DNA of 22,115 bases, taken from the IMG/VR virus record IMGVR_UViG_3300032285_004504, positions 1 to 22,115 of that record; one strand, written 5' to 3'. How positions within the stretch are numbered: the stretch's first letter is position 1; the number at the start of each line of letters is the position of its first letter. Origin of the DNA: a virus. The translations under genes and the position numbers were made by a program. The notes below the pieces were generated by a model. That model did not search any database, was not told the DNA's origin, and worked only from the letters and a program-made list of their open reading frames with translations. This document shows positions 16,597 to 22,115 of this stretch, in pieces.

Positions 16597-17214
16597 TTAA
16601 ATGTTCAGGTTACATTGAAAAAGAGTGACTTTGTAAACAATAATACATTTACAATAACACGTGATGATATTACACCAATATTAACAACAAGTGAGCCATT
16701 TAAGACAACACCAATTAAACCAACACAAGTAGTTACAATTCAATTTAATATTCTTGCAAATGCTGGAGATAAAGTGAAATACCCACAACCAACGGTTCAA
16801 TCATTTAATTTTAATTATAGTGATGGGACATCTACAACACCAACGCCAGTAAAAAATACATTCCCTGAGCAACCACTATCAATAACATTTGTTGGAGAGA
16901 GTGCATTTATACAAGGAGATGGACCTGAATATTTCAACGTCAAAAAGACAGGTGGAAGATATCTTACTTATAAGTTCAACGCACCTAAATTTCAGGATAG
17001 TAATTTAGTAAGTAAAATAGTTATAGGGTCCGATGGGTTACCAGTTTCAGCATCATACTTATTAGGTTCTGACACAAAATACACTTATGTTTGGACTATA
17101 AATTCTGTAGGTAAGTTTAATTTTGTTGTTGAATATTTACCATATGCTTACACATCACCAAATGGTGGAGAAGTGTTAAAACAAACTGTGGTTAGCCCAC
17201 CTTTCACTTTATAA
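16597..17214 (+). CDS. in-frame C-terminal continuation of the hub protein beyond a single TGA
   Basis: After TGA 16594-16596 the same reading frame runs on for 205 sense codons to TAA. There is no ATG anywhere in it; the only near-start is TTG 16615, with no ribosome-binding site. The text runs smoothly over the stop: VEMNISVFDVITSNNNTTQ, stop, LNVQVTLKKSDFVNNN. This looks like a beta strand, a turn and another strand of one domain. The rest is Thr/Pro/Asn-rich and beta-like (VTIQFNILANAG, LSITFVGESAFIQGDGPEYF, YVWTINSVGKFNFVVEYL), as expected for Ig-like or spike domains. It may be made by stop-codon readthrough, be a nonsense mutation (for example AGA or GGA to TGA) or reflect a sequence error. 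A separate gene from TTG is the weakest option. Total frame 9490-17214 would be 2,574 codons. Confidence 0.6.
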   Translation, partial: LNVQVTLKKSDFVNNNTFTITRDDITPILTTSEPFKTTPIKPTQVVTIQFNILANAGDKVKYPQPTVQSFNFNYSDGTSTTPTPVKNTFPEQPLSITFVGESAFIQGDGPEYFNVKKTGGRYLTYKFNAPKFQDSNLVSKIVIGSDGLPVSASYLLGSDTKYTYVWTINSVGKFNFVVEYLPYAYTSPNGGEVLKQTVVSPPFTL

Positions 17215-17224
17215 CATAACAATA

Positions 17225-17232
17225 TATTTATA
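17225..17232 (+). promoter_or_regulatory. TATTTATA motif before small gene pair (candidate late promoter)
   Basis: This exact TATTTATA octamer lies in the 32-base gap after the hub continuation and ends 14 bases before ATG 17247. It would drive the 17247 and 17476 genes. Confidence 0.5.
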
Positions 17233-17246
17233 ATAAAAGATTTTTT

Positions 17247-17471
17247 ATGGATTTAAGAGCATCATTAAACAATTACCTTGGAAAATCAGTTAGATATTCT
17301 GAGGAAGATAATGGAGATGGAACTAAACAAGTTTGTGACTTGGATACAGGCGATTGTTATACTGTAAGAGAAAGAGATGGTCTAATCGAAAGAGCGGGTC
17401 ATCAAACAACAATAAATAAAAGAGTTAGAGTTGAAACTGCAAGAGGAGTTAAGACTTTATTAAACGGATAA
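17247..17471 (+). CDS. small protein of unknown function
   Basis: I do not recognise this 74-residue protein. It is charged and soluble-looking, with no membrane segment or signal peptide. Two cysteines lie close together in QVCDLDTGDCYTVRERDG, and the C-terminal half is basic (NKRVRVETARGVKTLL). The strand-turn-strand feel of KQVCDLDTGDCYTV suggests a small beta domain. It starts with ATG after a TATTTATA motif and a T run, without a Shine-Dalgarno sequence, and ends four bases before the next ATG, so the two genes are probably co-transcribed and translated together. Its place at the end of the tail block suggests a minor structural or assembly part; that is inference only. Confidence 0.65.
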   Translation: MDLRASLNNYLGKSVRYSEEDNGDGTKQVCDLDTGDCYTVRERDGLIERAGHQTTINKRVRVETARGVKTLLNG

Positions 17472-17475
17472 CAAA

Positions 17476-18156
17476 ATGAGTTTAGATAAAAAAATTATTA
17501 GCGAGATTGAAAGATATAGAAATATTAATAACTATATCTTAGAACAAGCGGCACCACCGCCTGATTTGGGAGCATTGGCACCTGAAGGTGGGGAAGGAGC
17601 GGGAGCACCGCCACCACCAGTACCAGCTGAAGCGACACCGCCACCAGCACCTGATGCAGGTCCACAAAAAATTGATGTGGATAATGACCCAGATGTTGAA
17701 AAGGTTGACGATAAAGGTAAACCAGAAGATAAAGGTGACGGTGACGACGAAGGAACTGAAACTTTAGACATTACTGATTTAGTTGATTCTCAAAAGAACA
17801 TCGAAAAAAAACAAAATGAATATTTTGAAAACCTATTTGGTCAAATTCAAAATCTTGAATCTAAGTTGGGTGAAATGGATTCAATTATGAACAAGTTGAA
17901 TGCACTTGAAAACAAGATTGAAAAATATAGAGAAAAAACACCACAAGAAAAATTAGAATTAAGAAGTTTAGATTCATATCCATTCAACCAAAAGTTATCA
18001 CAATTCTTTGATGATAAACAAGAGGACATGGAAAAAACAGGAAAACATGATTATATTTTAACAACAGATGATGTTAAAGATATTAATGTTAATGATATTA
18101 AAAACTCGTTTCAACCAGGAGGTGGAGACAAGTACAACGACGAATTCAAACGTTAA
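17476..18156 (+). CDS. acidic, proline-rich, coiled-coil protein of unknown function (structural candidate)
   Basis: I do not recognise a family for this 226-residue protein, but its layout is clear. Residues 1-24 form an amphipathic helix (KKIISEIERYRNINNYILEQ). Residues 26-63 are a Pro/Ala/Gly linker with runs such as APPPPVPAEATPPPAP. Residues 65-100 are very acidic with Asp/Glu/Lys. Residues about 103-165 form a heptad-like coiled coil (IQNLESKLGEMDSIMNKLNA). The tail is polar and ends in a glycine-rich turn. Such proteins often serve as scaffolds, linkers or prohead core parts. It is followed by a strong terminator that ends the structural block. The GC-rich proline codons stand out from the AT-rich surroundings but stay in frame. 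The coding call is firm; the role is unknown. Confidence 0.75.
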   Translation: MSLDKKIISEIERYRNINNYILEQAAPPPDLGALAPEGGEGAGAPPPPVPAEATPPPAPDAGPQKIDVDNDPDVEKVDDKGKPEDKGDGDDEGTETLDITDLVDSQKNIEKKQNEYFENLFGQIQNLESKLGEMDSIMNKLNALENKIEKYREKTPQEKLELRSLDSYPFNQKLSQFFDDKQEDMEKTGKHDYILTTDDVKDINVNDIKNSFQPGGGDKYNDEFKR

Positions 18157-18166
18157 AAATAAATAG

Positions 18167-18192
18167 AAGGTCATCGAAAGATGACCTTTTTT
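18167..18192 (+). terminator. intrinsic terminator ending the structural block
   Basis: A 9-bp stem (18167-18175 with 18180-18188, left arm AAGGTCATC) closes a GAAA tetraloop and is followed by a T run (18187-18192). It separates the tail block from the replication block. Confidence 0.88.
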
Positions 18193-18193
18193 A

Positions 18194-18225
18194 TTTGACA
18201 TACGCCTTATTTATTACTATATTTT
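18194..18225 (+). promoter_or_regulatory. Bacteroidota-type promoter for the gp32-like gene
   Basis: TTTG at 18194-18197 is followed after 20 bases by TATATTTT at 18218-18225. This matches the Bacteroidota -33 TTTG / -7 TAnnTTTG pattern except for the last base. The same stretch also reads as TTGACA (18195-18200), 17 bases, TATATT (18218-18223) for a classical sigma-70 promoter. It lies directly after the terminator and about 30 bases before the ATG, so host RNA polymerase could transcribe the SSB early. Confidence 0.65.
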
Positions 18226-18256
18226 ATAAACAATTTAATAATTTAATTTTAACAAC

Positions 18257-19117
18257 ATGAGTAACGTATTAGACGCCGTATTGGCACAGTATGAGAAATC
18301 ACAAAGCGCATCGGGCGGGGCCCAAAGTAAAATGTCGCAAGACGAAAGAATGAAAAAGTATTTCGCTTTAATCCTTGGAGATAAAGAGAAATCAGGTCAA
18401 AGAAGAATTAGAATCCTACCAACAACAGATGGCTCATCACCCTTCAAAGAGGCTTGGTACCACGAAATTCAAGTAGGTGGACAATGGCAAAAGTTCTATG
18501 ACCCAGCTAAGAATAACAACGAACGTTCACCTTTGAATGAGGTTTATGAAGAGTTGATGTCAACTGGTAAAGAATCTGATAAAGAATTGGCGAAACAATA
18601 TAAGTCTCGTAAGTTCTATATCGTAAAAGTAATCGACAGAGACCACGAAGAAGATGGTCCAAAGTTTTGGAGATTCAAACACAATTATAAGAATGATGGT
18701 ATCTTAGATAAAATCATTCCTATTTGGAGAAACAAAGGTGATATCACTGACCCTGAAAAAGGACGTGACTTAATCATCGAGTTAACAAAATCTAAAACAC
18801 CTGCGGGTAAAGAGTACACAAGTGTATCTACAATTATGTATGAAGACCAAGGTCCTGTTCACGAAGAAAAAGAACAAGCAAACGCTTGGATTAACGATGA
18901 GTTAACATGGAATGATGTATATAGTAAAAAACCTGTAGAATATCTTGAAGCTATCGCAAGAGGAGAAACTCCAAAATGGGATAATGAAAAAGGTGGATAT
19001 GTTTACGGAGATGCAACTGTATCTGAAGAAAGTTTTGGTGGAACTAAAAAATCAACACCATCTAAAGTGGTTGACCCACAAGCAGATGCTGATGTGGACT
19101 CAGATTTACCATTCTAA
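18257..19117 (+). CDS. 32: single-stranded DNA-binding protein (T4 gp32-like)
   Basis: This 286-residue protein coats ssDNA during replication and recombination and would work with UvsX and the replisome. The OB-fold core shows RRIRILPTTDGSSPFKEAWY (residues 49-68), then H69 and GGQWQKFYDP, which line up with the T4 segment ending in the zinc site. In T4 that site is one His and three Cys; here the CPVC-like pair aligns with SPLN (residues 91-94), and the whole protein has no cysteine, so zinc binding is not expected. The C-terminus ends in acidic DVDSDLPF, like the D-D-D-I-P-F tip of bacterial SSB that recruits partner proteins. It has its own promoter and is flanked by terminators, which suits a product needed in high amount. 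Start ATG 18257 follows TTTTAACAAC. Confidence 0.88.
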   Translation: MSNVLDAVLAQYEKSQSASGGAQSKMSQDERMKKYFALILGDKEKSGQRRIRILPTTDGSSPFKEAWYHEIQVGGQWQKFYDPAKNNNERSPLNEVYEELMSTGKESDKELAKQYKSRKFYIVKVIDRDHEEDGPKFWRFKHNYKNDGILDKIIPIWRNKGDITDPEKGRDLIIELTKSKTPAGKEYTSVSTIMYEDQGPVHEEKEQANAWINDELTWNDVYSKKPVEYLEAIARGETPKWDNEKGGYVYGDATVSEESFGGTKKSTPSKVVDPQADADVDSDLPF

Positions 19118-19124
19118 ATTATAC

Positions 19125-19151
19125 GGGTGGAGATGAAACTCCACCCTTTTT
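19125..19151 (+). terminator. intrinsic terminator after the gp32-like gene
   Basis: An 8-bp GC-rich stem (19125-19132 with 19139-19146, left arm GGGTGGAG) closes a six-base loop and is followed by five T. Genes downstream to the helicase show no clear promoter of their own, so partial readthrough here may set a high SSB to recombinase ratio. Confidence 0.85.
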
Positions 19152-19161
19152 AATCTATAAT

Positions 19162-19467
19162 ATGACATTCAAAGAAGAAATTGACTTACAATTAAGAGAT
19201 AACAAGACGATATCTTATGAGTTATTAAGTCAATTGAAAGATAAAGGATACTTTTCAGGTAGACCTAAACAAATTGGTGATACCGTTTTATTCGGTATGT
19301 TAAGAGAAGGTGGTGATGTAGATAATGAAGGTGAATCAACTATTAAACTAATAACATTCCATGAAGATGAAATAGGTGAACTTTATGAAGAGGATAAAAT
19401 ATTCTACAACCGAAACAAAACAAATAAATTACCAAGTATTAAAAGAATAGAACATGGCGGGAATTAA
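19162..19467 (+). CDS. small protein of unknown function between SSB and UvsX
   Basis: I do not recognise this 101-residue protein. The N-terminal half looks helical (FKEEIDLQLRDNKTISYELL), followed by GYFSGRPKQIGDTVLFGMLR, which reads like a turn and a beta strand, then a very acidic stretch (FHEDEIGELYEEDKIFY) and a basic end. No Cys, membrane segment or catalytic motif is seen. Start ATG 19162 comes 11 bases after the terminator T run, and the end overlaps the UvsX start by 14 bases, so the two are probably translationally coupled. The position suggests a helper of recombination or replication, but it does not look like T4 gp59 or UvsY by length or motif. Confidence 0.7.
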   Translation: MTFKEEIDLQLRDNKTISYELLSQLKDKGYFSGRPKQIGDTVLFGMLREGGDVDNEGESTIKLITFHEDEIGELYEEDKIFYNRNKTNKLPSIKRIEHGGN

Positions 19468-20437
19468 GAAAAAAGAAAGTGGAGGATTTAAGGATAAGTT
19501 CTCAACCAAAACAAAATACAAAGAAACAGCTTACTACTTTTGTGGTGATGCTTTCTTAAATGCCAGTGGACTACCAGGTCCTGTCATGGGTGGTATTAAT
19601 ATGTTCTTAGGGCATAGTAATAGTTCCAAAACAACGGCTATGATATTAGCAGCGGCTGATGCTCAAAAGAAAGGTCATTTACCTGTCTTCATTATCACTG
19701 AGAAGAAGTGGAGTTGGGAACATGCTGTTGAGTTAGGATTAGATGCTAAAAAGAATTCTGACGGAGAATGGGACGGAGATTTTATTTTCAACGATAGTTT
19801 TGACTATATCGAGCAAGTAACTGATTTCATGAACGAAGTATTAGACGCTCAAGAAAAAGGTGATATACAACAATCTATTTTATTCCTTTGGGATTCAGTA
19901 GGTTCAATCCCTTGTAAGATGACCTTCGATGGTAAAGGTGGTAAACAACATAATGCAGCAACTCTTGCAGATAAGATTGGTATGGGTATTCATTCAAGAA
20001 TTTCTAAATCAAAGAAAGAAGATTATTCTTACTACAACACATTAGTTGTTGTTAATCAACCTTGGGTTGCTCTTCCTGACAATCCGTTTGGACAACCGAC
20101 AATCAAGGCAAAAGGTGGGGAGGCGTTATGGTTAGCGTCTTCATTAGTATTCTTATTTGGTAATCAGGCAAGTGCGGGTATCAACCACATCACAGCAACT
20201 AAAGGGGGAAGAACTGTTAGATATGCAATTAGAACTAAAATATCAATATTGAAGAACCACGTAAATGGTTTAGGATATAATGATGGAAAGTTAATTGCGG
20301 TACCACAAGGATATATTGAGGATACTAAAGAAGCTTTAGAAGCTTATAAGAAAGAGTATTCACAATATTGGAATGGTATCTTATCAGGAACTGGTGAGTT
20401 AACCTTAGAAGAAACAACTGATGATATCAGTGAGTAA
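19454..20437 (+). CDS. uvsX: UvsX/RecA-like recombinase
   Basis: This 327-residue ATPase of the RecA/UvsX family forms filaments on ssDNA and drives strand exchange, recombination-dependent replication and repair. The Walker A loop is at residues 53-60, GHSNSSKT: Lys59 and Thr60 are kept but the usual Gly before Lys is Ser, as T4 UvsX also departs from the consensus here. E83 in FIITEKKWSWE sits where RecA has its catalytic Glu. Walker B is SILFLWDS with D147 (residues 141-148). Later, TLVVVNQPWVAL and KAKGGEALWLASSLVFLF resemble the DNA-binding loop region and the conserved GG-A-W/L segment. Length is near that of RecA and somewhat below T4 UvsX (391). It is coupled to the gene before it and followed after 32 bases by the 5' nuclease. 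Confidence 0.88.
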   Translation: MAGIKKKESGGFKDKFSTKTKYKETAYYFCGDAFLNASGLPGPVMGGINMFLGHSNSSKTTAMILAAADAQKKGHLPVFIITEKKWSWEHAVELGLDAKKNSDGEWDGDFIFNDSFDYIEQVTDFMNEVLDAQEKGDIQQSILFLWDSVGSIPCKMTFDGKGGKQHNAATLADKIGMGIHSRISKSKKEDYSYYNTLVVVNQPWVALPDNPFGQPTIKAKGGEALWLASSLVFLFGNQASAGINHITATKGGRTVRYAIRTKISILKNHVNGLGYNDGKLIAVPQGYIEDTKEALEAYKKEYSQYWNGILSGTGELTLEETTDDISE

Positions 20438-20469
20438 GAAACAATTTTTATCACCTCTAATTTAACAAA

Positions 20470-21465
20470 GTGACTAAAACACTTTTAGTAGACGGAAACA
20501 ATTTATTCAAAATAGGATTTCACGGAGTAAGAGATTTATATAGTGATGGAGACCATTTAGGTGGAATCTATCACTTTATAAACATTCTTAGAAAATTCTT
20601 GGAGGAACATGACCACGATAAAGTGGTTGTATTCTGGGATTCCAATTCCTCCATTCGTAAATCAATTTACCCACAATATAAGGCAAATAGACGCCAAGAT
20701 ATGAACGAGTACAAGTATGAGTCATATCTAAATCAACAAGCAAGAGTCAAACAATACCTTGAGGAAATTTTTGTAAGACAAGTTGAAATGATTGATAATG
20801 AGGCAGATGACCTTATTGCGTATTATTGTAAAGTTGCTACTGATGAAAAAATAATCATCTTCTCAGCTGATAAGGACCTCACTCAGTTGATTAACGAGAA
20901 CGTCAGCGTGTATTCACCCATCTCAAAGCAATACTTCGGGAATGGGGATAATATCATCATTAATAAGGTTAATATACCTCATTACAACGTATTACTTTGT
21001 AAGATATTCACAGGAGATAAATCTGACAACATAGATGGTATTGAAGGACTTGGTGAAAAGACTTTAATAAAATACTTCCCACAAGTGCAGGAAAAACCAT
21101 GCACTGTCGAAGAATTACTCGATATTGCACGAAATATCCCGCAAAAGAAACCTATTAAAACATTAGTAAATCTTTTGACTGGTAAGACTAAATCATCTAT
21201 ACTTGGAGAAGAGTTTTATATTACAAACAAAAAAATTGTTGACCTTACAAACCCATTAATCACTGACGATGGAAAGACTTTAGTTGAACAAATTCATACT
21301 GATATAATTGACCCCACTGATAGGGGTTACAAAAACTTAATGAGAATGATGATGGAGGATGGTCTCTTTAAGTATCTACCTAAGGATGATAATGCTTGGG
21401 TAAACTTCCTCAAACCTTTTATGAAATTAACAAGAAAAGAAAAACGAAACACAAACAAAAATTAA
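20470..21465 (+). CDS. rnh: RNase H-type 5'-3' exonuclease (T4 Rnh / FEN family)
   Basis: This 331-residue PIN-like 5' nuclease removes RNA primers and 5' flaps from lagging-strand fragments; T4 RNase H has 305 residues. The metal ligands are visible: D8 in LLVDGNNLF, D57 in VVFWDSN, E111, D113 and D114 in NEADDLIAYY, D134 and D136 in FSADKDLTQL, and D183 and D186 in TGDKSDNIDG. YPQYKANR (67-74) gives the basic residues of the arch. DGIEGLGEKTLIKYF (189-203) is the helix-hairpin-helix DNA-binding element. The start must be GTG 20470: a TAA lies 12 bases upstream in frame, and the motif LLVDGNN follows at once. No Shine-Dalgarno sequence is seen. The next gene starts five bases after the stop. 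Confidence 0.9.
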   Translation: MTKTLLVDGNNLFKIGFHGVRDLYSDGDHLGGIYHFINILRKFLEEHDHDKVVVFWDSNSSIRKSIYPQYKANRRQDMNEYKYESYLNQQARVKQYLEEIFVRQVEMIDNEADDLIAYYCKVATDEKIIIFSADKDLTQLINENVSVYSPISKQYFGNGDNIIINKVNIPHYNVLLCKIFTGDKSDNIDGIEGLGEKTLIKYFPQVQEKPCTVEELLDIARNIPQKKPIKTLVNLLTGKTKSSILGEEFYITNKKIVDLTNPLITDDGKTLVEQIHTDIIDPTDRGYKNLMRMMMEDGLFKYLPKDDNAWVNFLKPFMKLTRKEKRNTNKN

Positions 21466-21470
21466 ACGCT

Positions 21471-21923
21471 ATGAAAGAAATGGACAGCACCAAAATGGAG
21501 TTTCTCTTGACACTTAACGATAACATCGTTGTTCAAAGATTCTTCAACGTTAGAGGGTTCAACCCGAAGGCAAAAAACTCTTTAGAGTTGTATGAGTTCA
21601 TGAAGTCTCTAAAAGAAGAGCTTCAGTATTACCTAAAGATGAAAACAGTTATCTACATGATGGATAACAGAAACGCGATTGAAAGCGACGCAAGTATCAT
21701 GAACACATCGTTCACTGATGGACCTGAAGTTTTCAACCTTTTTGTTAAGGTTGGAGAGCAGACAATTTGTCATAGAATTTTTGACGGAAAATTGTTTCCA
21801 CCAAAAGTTCGTTATACGGTTGATGTACGACCATTTTTGAAAGATGTCTTGAGAGAGTTGACTGACATTTTTTCAAACAGGAAATTAACTTACGAATATT
21901 TGGATTTCGACTTGAGCAAGTAA
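21471..21923 (+). CDS. protein of unknown function between 5' nuclease and helicase
   Basis: I do not recognise this 150-residue protein. The start chosen is ATG 21471, five bases after the nuclease stop; a TTG at 21396 would add 25 lysine-rich residues translated from within the nuclease gene and is less likely. The sequence is compact and globular, alternating helix-like (SLELYEFMKSLKEELQYYL) and strand-like parts (FNLFVKVGEQTICHRIF, VRYTVDVRPFLKDVL), with no membrane segment. YMMDNRNAIE near the middle may be a conserved turn. Its place inside the replication block suggests a replication accessory role, but no enzyme motif supports this. It ends 34 bases before the helicase start. Confidence 0.75.
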   Translation: MKEMDSTKMEFLLTLNDNIVVQRFFNVRGFNPKAKNSLELYEFMKSLKEELQYYLKMKTVIYMMDNRNAIESDASIMNTSFTDGPEVFNLFVKVGEQTICHRIFDGKLFPPKVRYTVDVRPFLKDVLRELTDIFSNRKLTYEYLDFDLSK

Positions 21924-21957
21924 GTATTTAATAATACAAGGGGATACCACAGAACAT

Positions 21958-22115
21958 ATGAATAAAAATTTTGACTACTTAGGGAACACGTTCCAATTAC
22001 AATTAATTAACCAAATCATAGAAGACAAAGAATTCGCATCATCAATTATTGATGTGATTGAGAGTCAATATTTTGATAACAAATACTTTAAAATCATCTT
22101 ACAGATGATTAAAGA
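21958..22115 (+). CDS. 41: replicative DNA helicase, N-terminal part (T4 gp41 / DnaB-like), runs off the window
   Basis: From ATG 21958 the frame is open to the edge (52 codons plus two bases). It reads MNKNFDYLGNTFQLQLINQI, then EDKEFASSIIDVIESQYFDN and KYFKIILQMIK. This F-Q-x-x-L ... D-x-x-F ... YFDNKYFKII pattern is typical of the helical N-terminal domain of gp41/DnaB-like hexameric helicases, which unwind the fork and recruit primase. Synteny with UvsX and the 5' nuclease supports it. The ATPase motifs lie beyond the window. AGGGG near 21938-21942 is about 16 bases or more from the ATG, too far to act as a normal Shine-Dalgarno sequence. Confidence 0.75.
   Translation, partial: MNKNFDYLGNTFQLQLINQIIEDKEFASSIIDVIESQYFDNKYFKIILQMIK

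Noticed and set aside
16615-16617. TTG as start of an independent gene after the hub
   Set aside because: It lies in the same frame as the hub, has no ribosome-binding context, and the protein has no internal Met. Continuation of the hub frame fits better.
16593-16628. Short ATG-started frame overlapping the hub stop (ATGA)
   Set aside because: It codes for only 11 residues before a stop and resembles nothing.
719-17232. TATAAATA read on the minus strand as true T4-type late promoters
   Set aside because: This would drive transcription against every gene in the window, and no minus-strand genes were found. The sites sit just upstream of plus-strand starts, so plus-strand use is preferred, though antisense firing cannot be excluded.
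17532-17771. 79-residue Ser/Pro/Gly-rich frame on the minus strand
   Set aside because: It is the complement of the proline-rich linker codons of the 17476 gene and shows only low-complexity sequence.
21396-21470. TTG start adding 25 residues to the gene before the helicase
   Set aside because: The added part overlaps the nuclease gene out of frame and is lysine-rich shadow sequence; ATG 21471 directly follows the nuclease stop.

Overview
The window looks like part of the genome of a T4-like contractile-tailed phage (myovirus) of a Bacteroidota, probably flavobacterial, host. The phage call rests on a T4-type tail and baseplate set (tail tube, gp26/gp51-like protein, tape measure, tube-initiator-like protein, gp53-like wedge, giant hub) followed by a T4-type replication set (gp32-like ssDNA-binding protein, UvsX, RNase H-type 5' nuclease, start of a gp41/DnaB-like helicase). 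The host call is an inference from base usage. The DNA is AT-rich, no start codon has a Shine-Dalgarno sequence at a normal distance, stops are almost all TAA, and the one clear promoter fits the Bacteroidota -33 TTTG / -7 TAnnTTTG pattern.

Layout (every gene is on the + strand). 2-667 is the 3' end of a HAD-like phosphohydrolase. 759-1247 is the tail tube. 1320-2063 is a gp26-like tail/baseplate assembly protein, with an overlapping reading frame to 2202 that looks like a frameshift extension. 2245-4110 is the probable tape measure. 4147-9174, 9174-9500 and 9490-16596 are three overlapping baseplate genes. The last of these, 2,368 residues long, is continued in frame past a single TGA to 17214. 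17247-17471 and 17476-18156 are two proteins of unknown role, the second acidic, proline-rich and coiled-coil. After a strong terminator and a new promoter the replication block begins: gp32-like SSB (18257-19117), terminator, unknown small gene (19162-19467), UvsX (19454-20437), 5' nuclease (20470-21465), unknown gene (21471-21923) and the helicase N-terminus (21958 to the edge).

How the parts fit: the structural genes build the tail from the hub outward (hub, wedge and tube initiator, tape measure, tube), with the gp26/gp51-like product as the likely assembly chaperone. The replication genes form a recombination and lagging-strand set: SSB coats ssDNA, UvsX pairs strands, the nuclease removes RNA primers and flaps, and the helicase drives the fork. 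Two control styles are visible. Most structural genes or gene pairs are preceded by an exact TATTTATA octamer close to the start codon, and the SSB has a TTTG/TATATTTT promoter.

Most interesting points: the lone TGA inside an otherwise continuous hub frame, a +1 frameshift candidate before the tape measure gene, an OmpA-like domain that seems inserted into a tail-tube-initiator fold, the TATTTATA motif, and a gp32 homologue that has lost its zinc cysteines but carries a bacterial-SSB-like tail. No tRNA, CRISPR array, insertion sequence or attachment site was seen, and no gene-free stretch exceeds about 100 bases.
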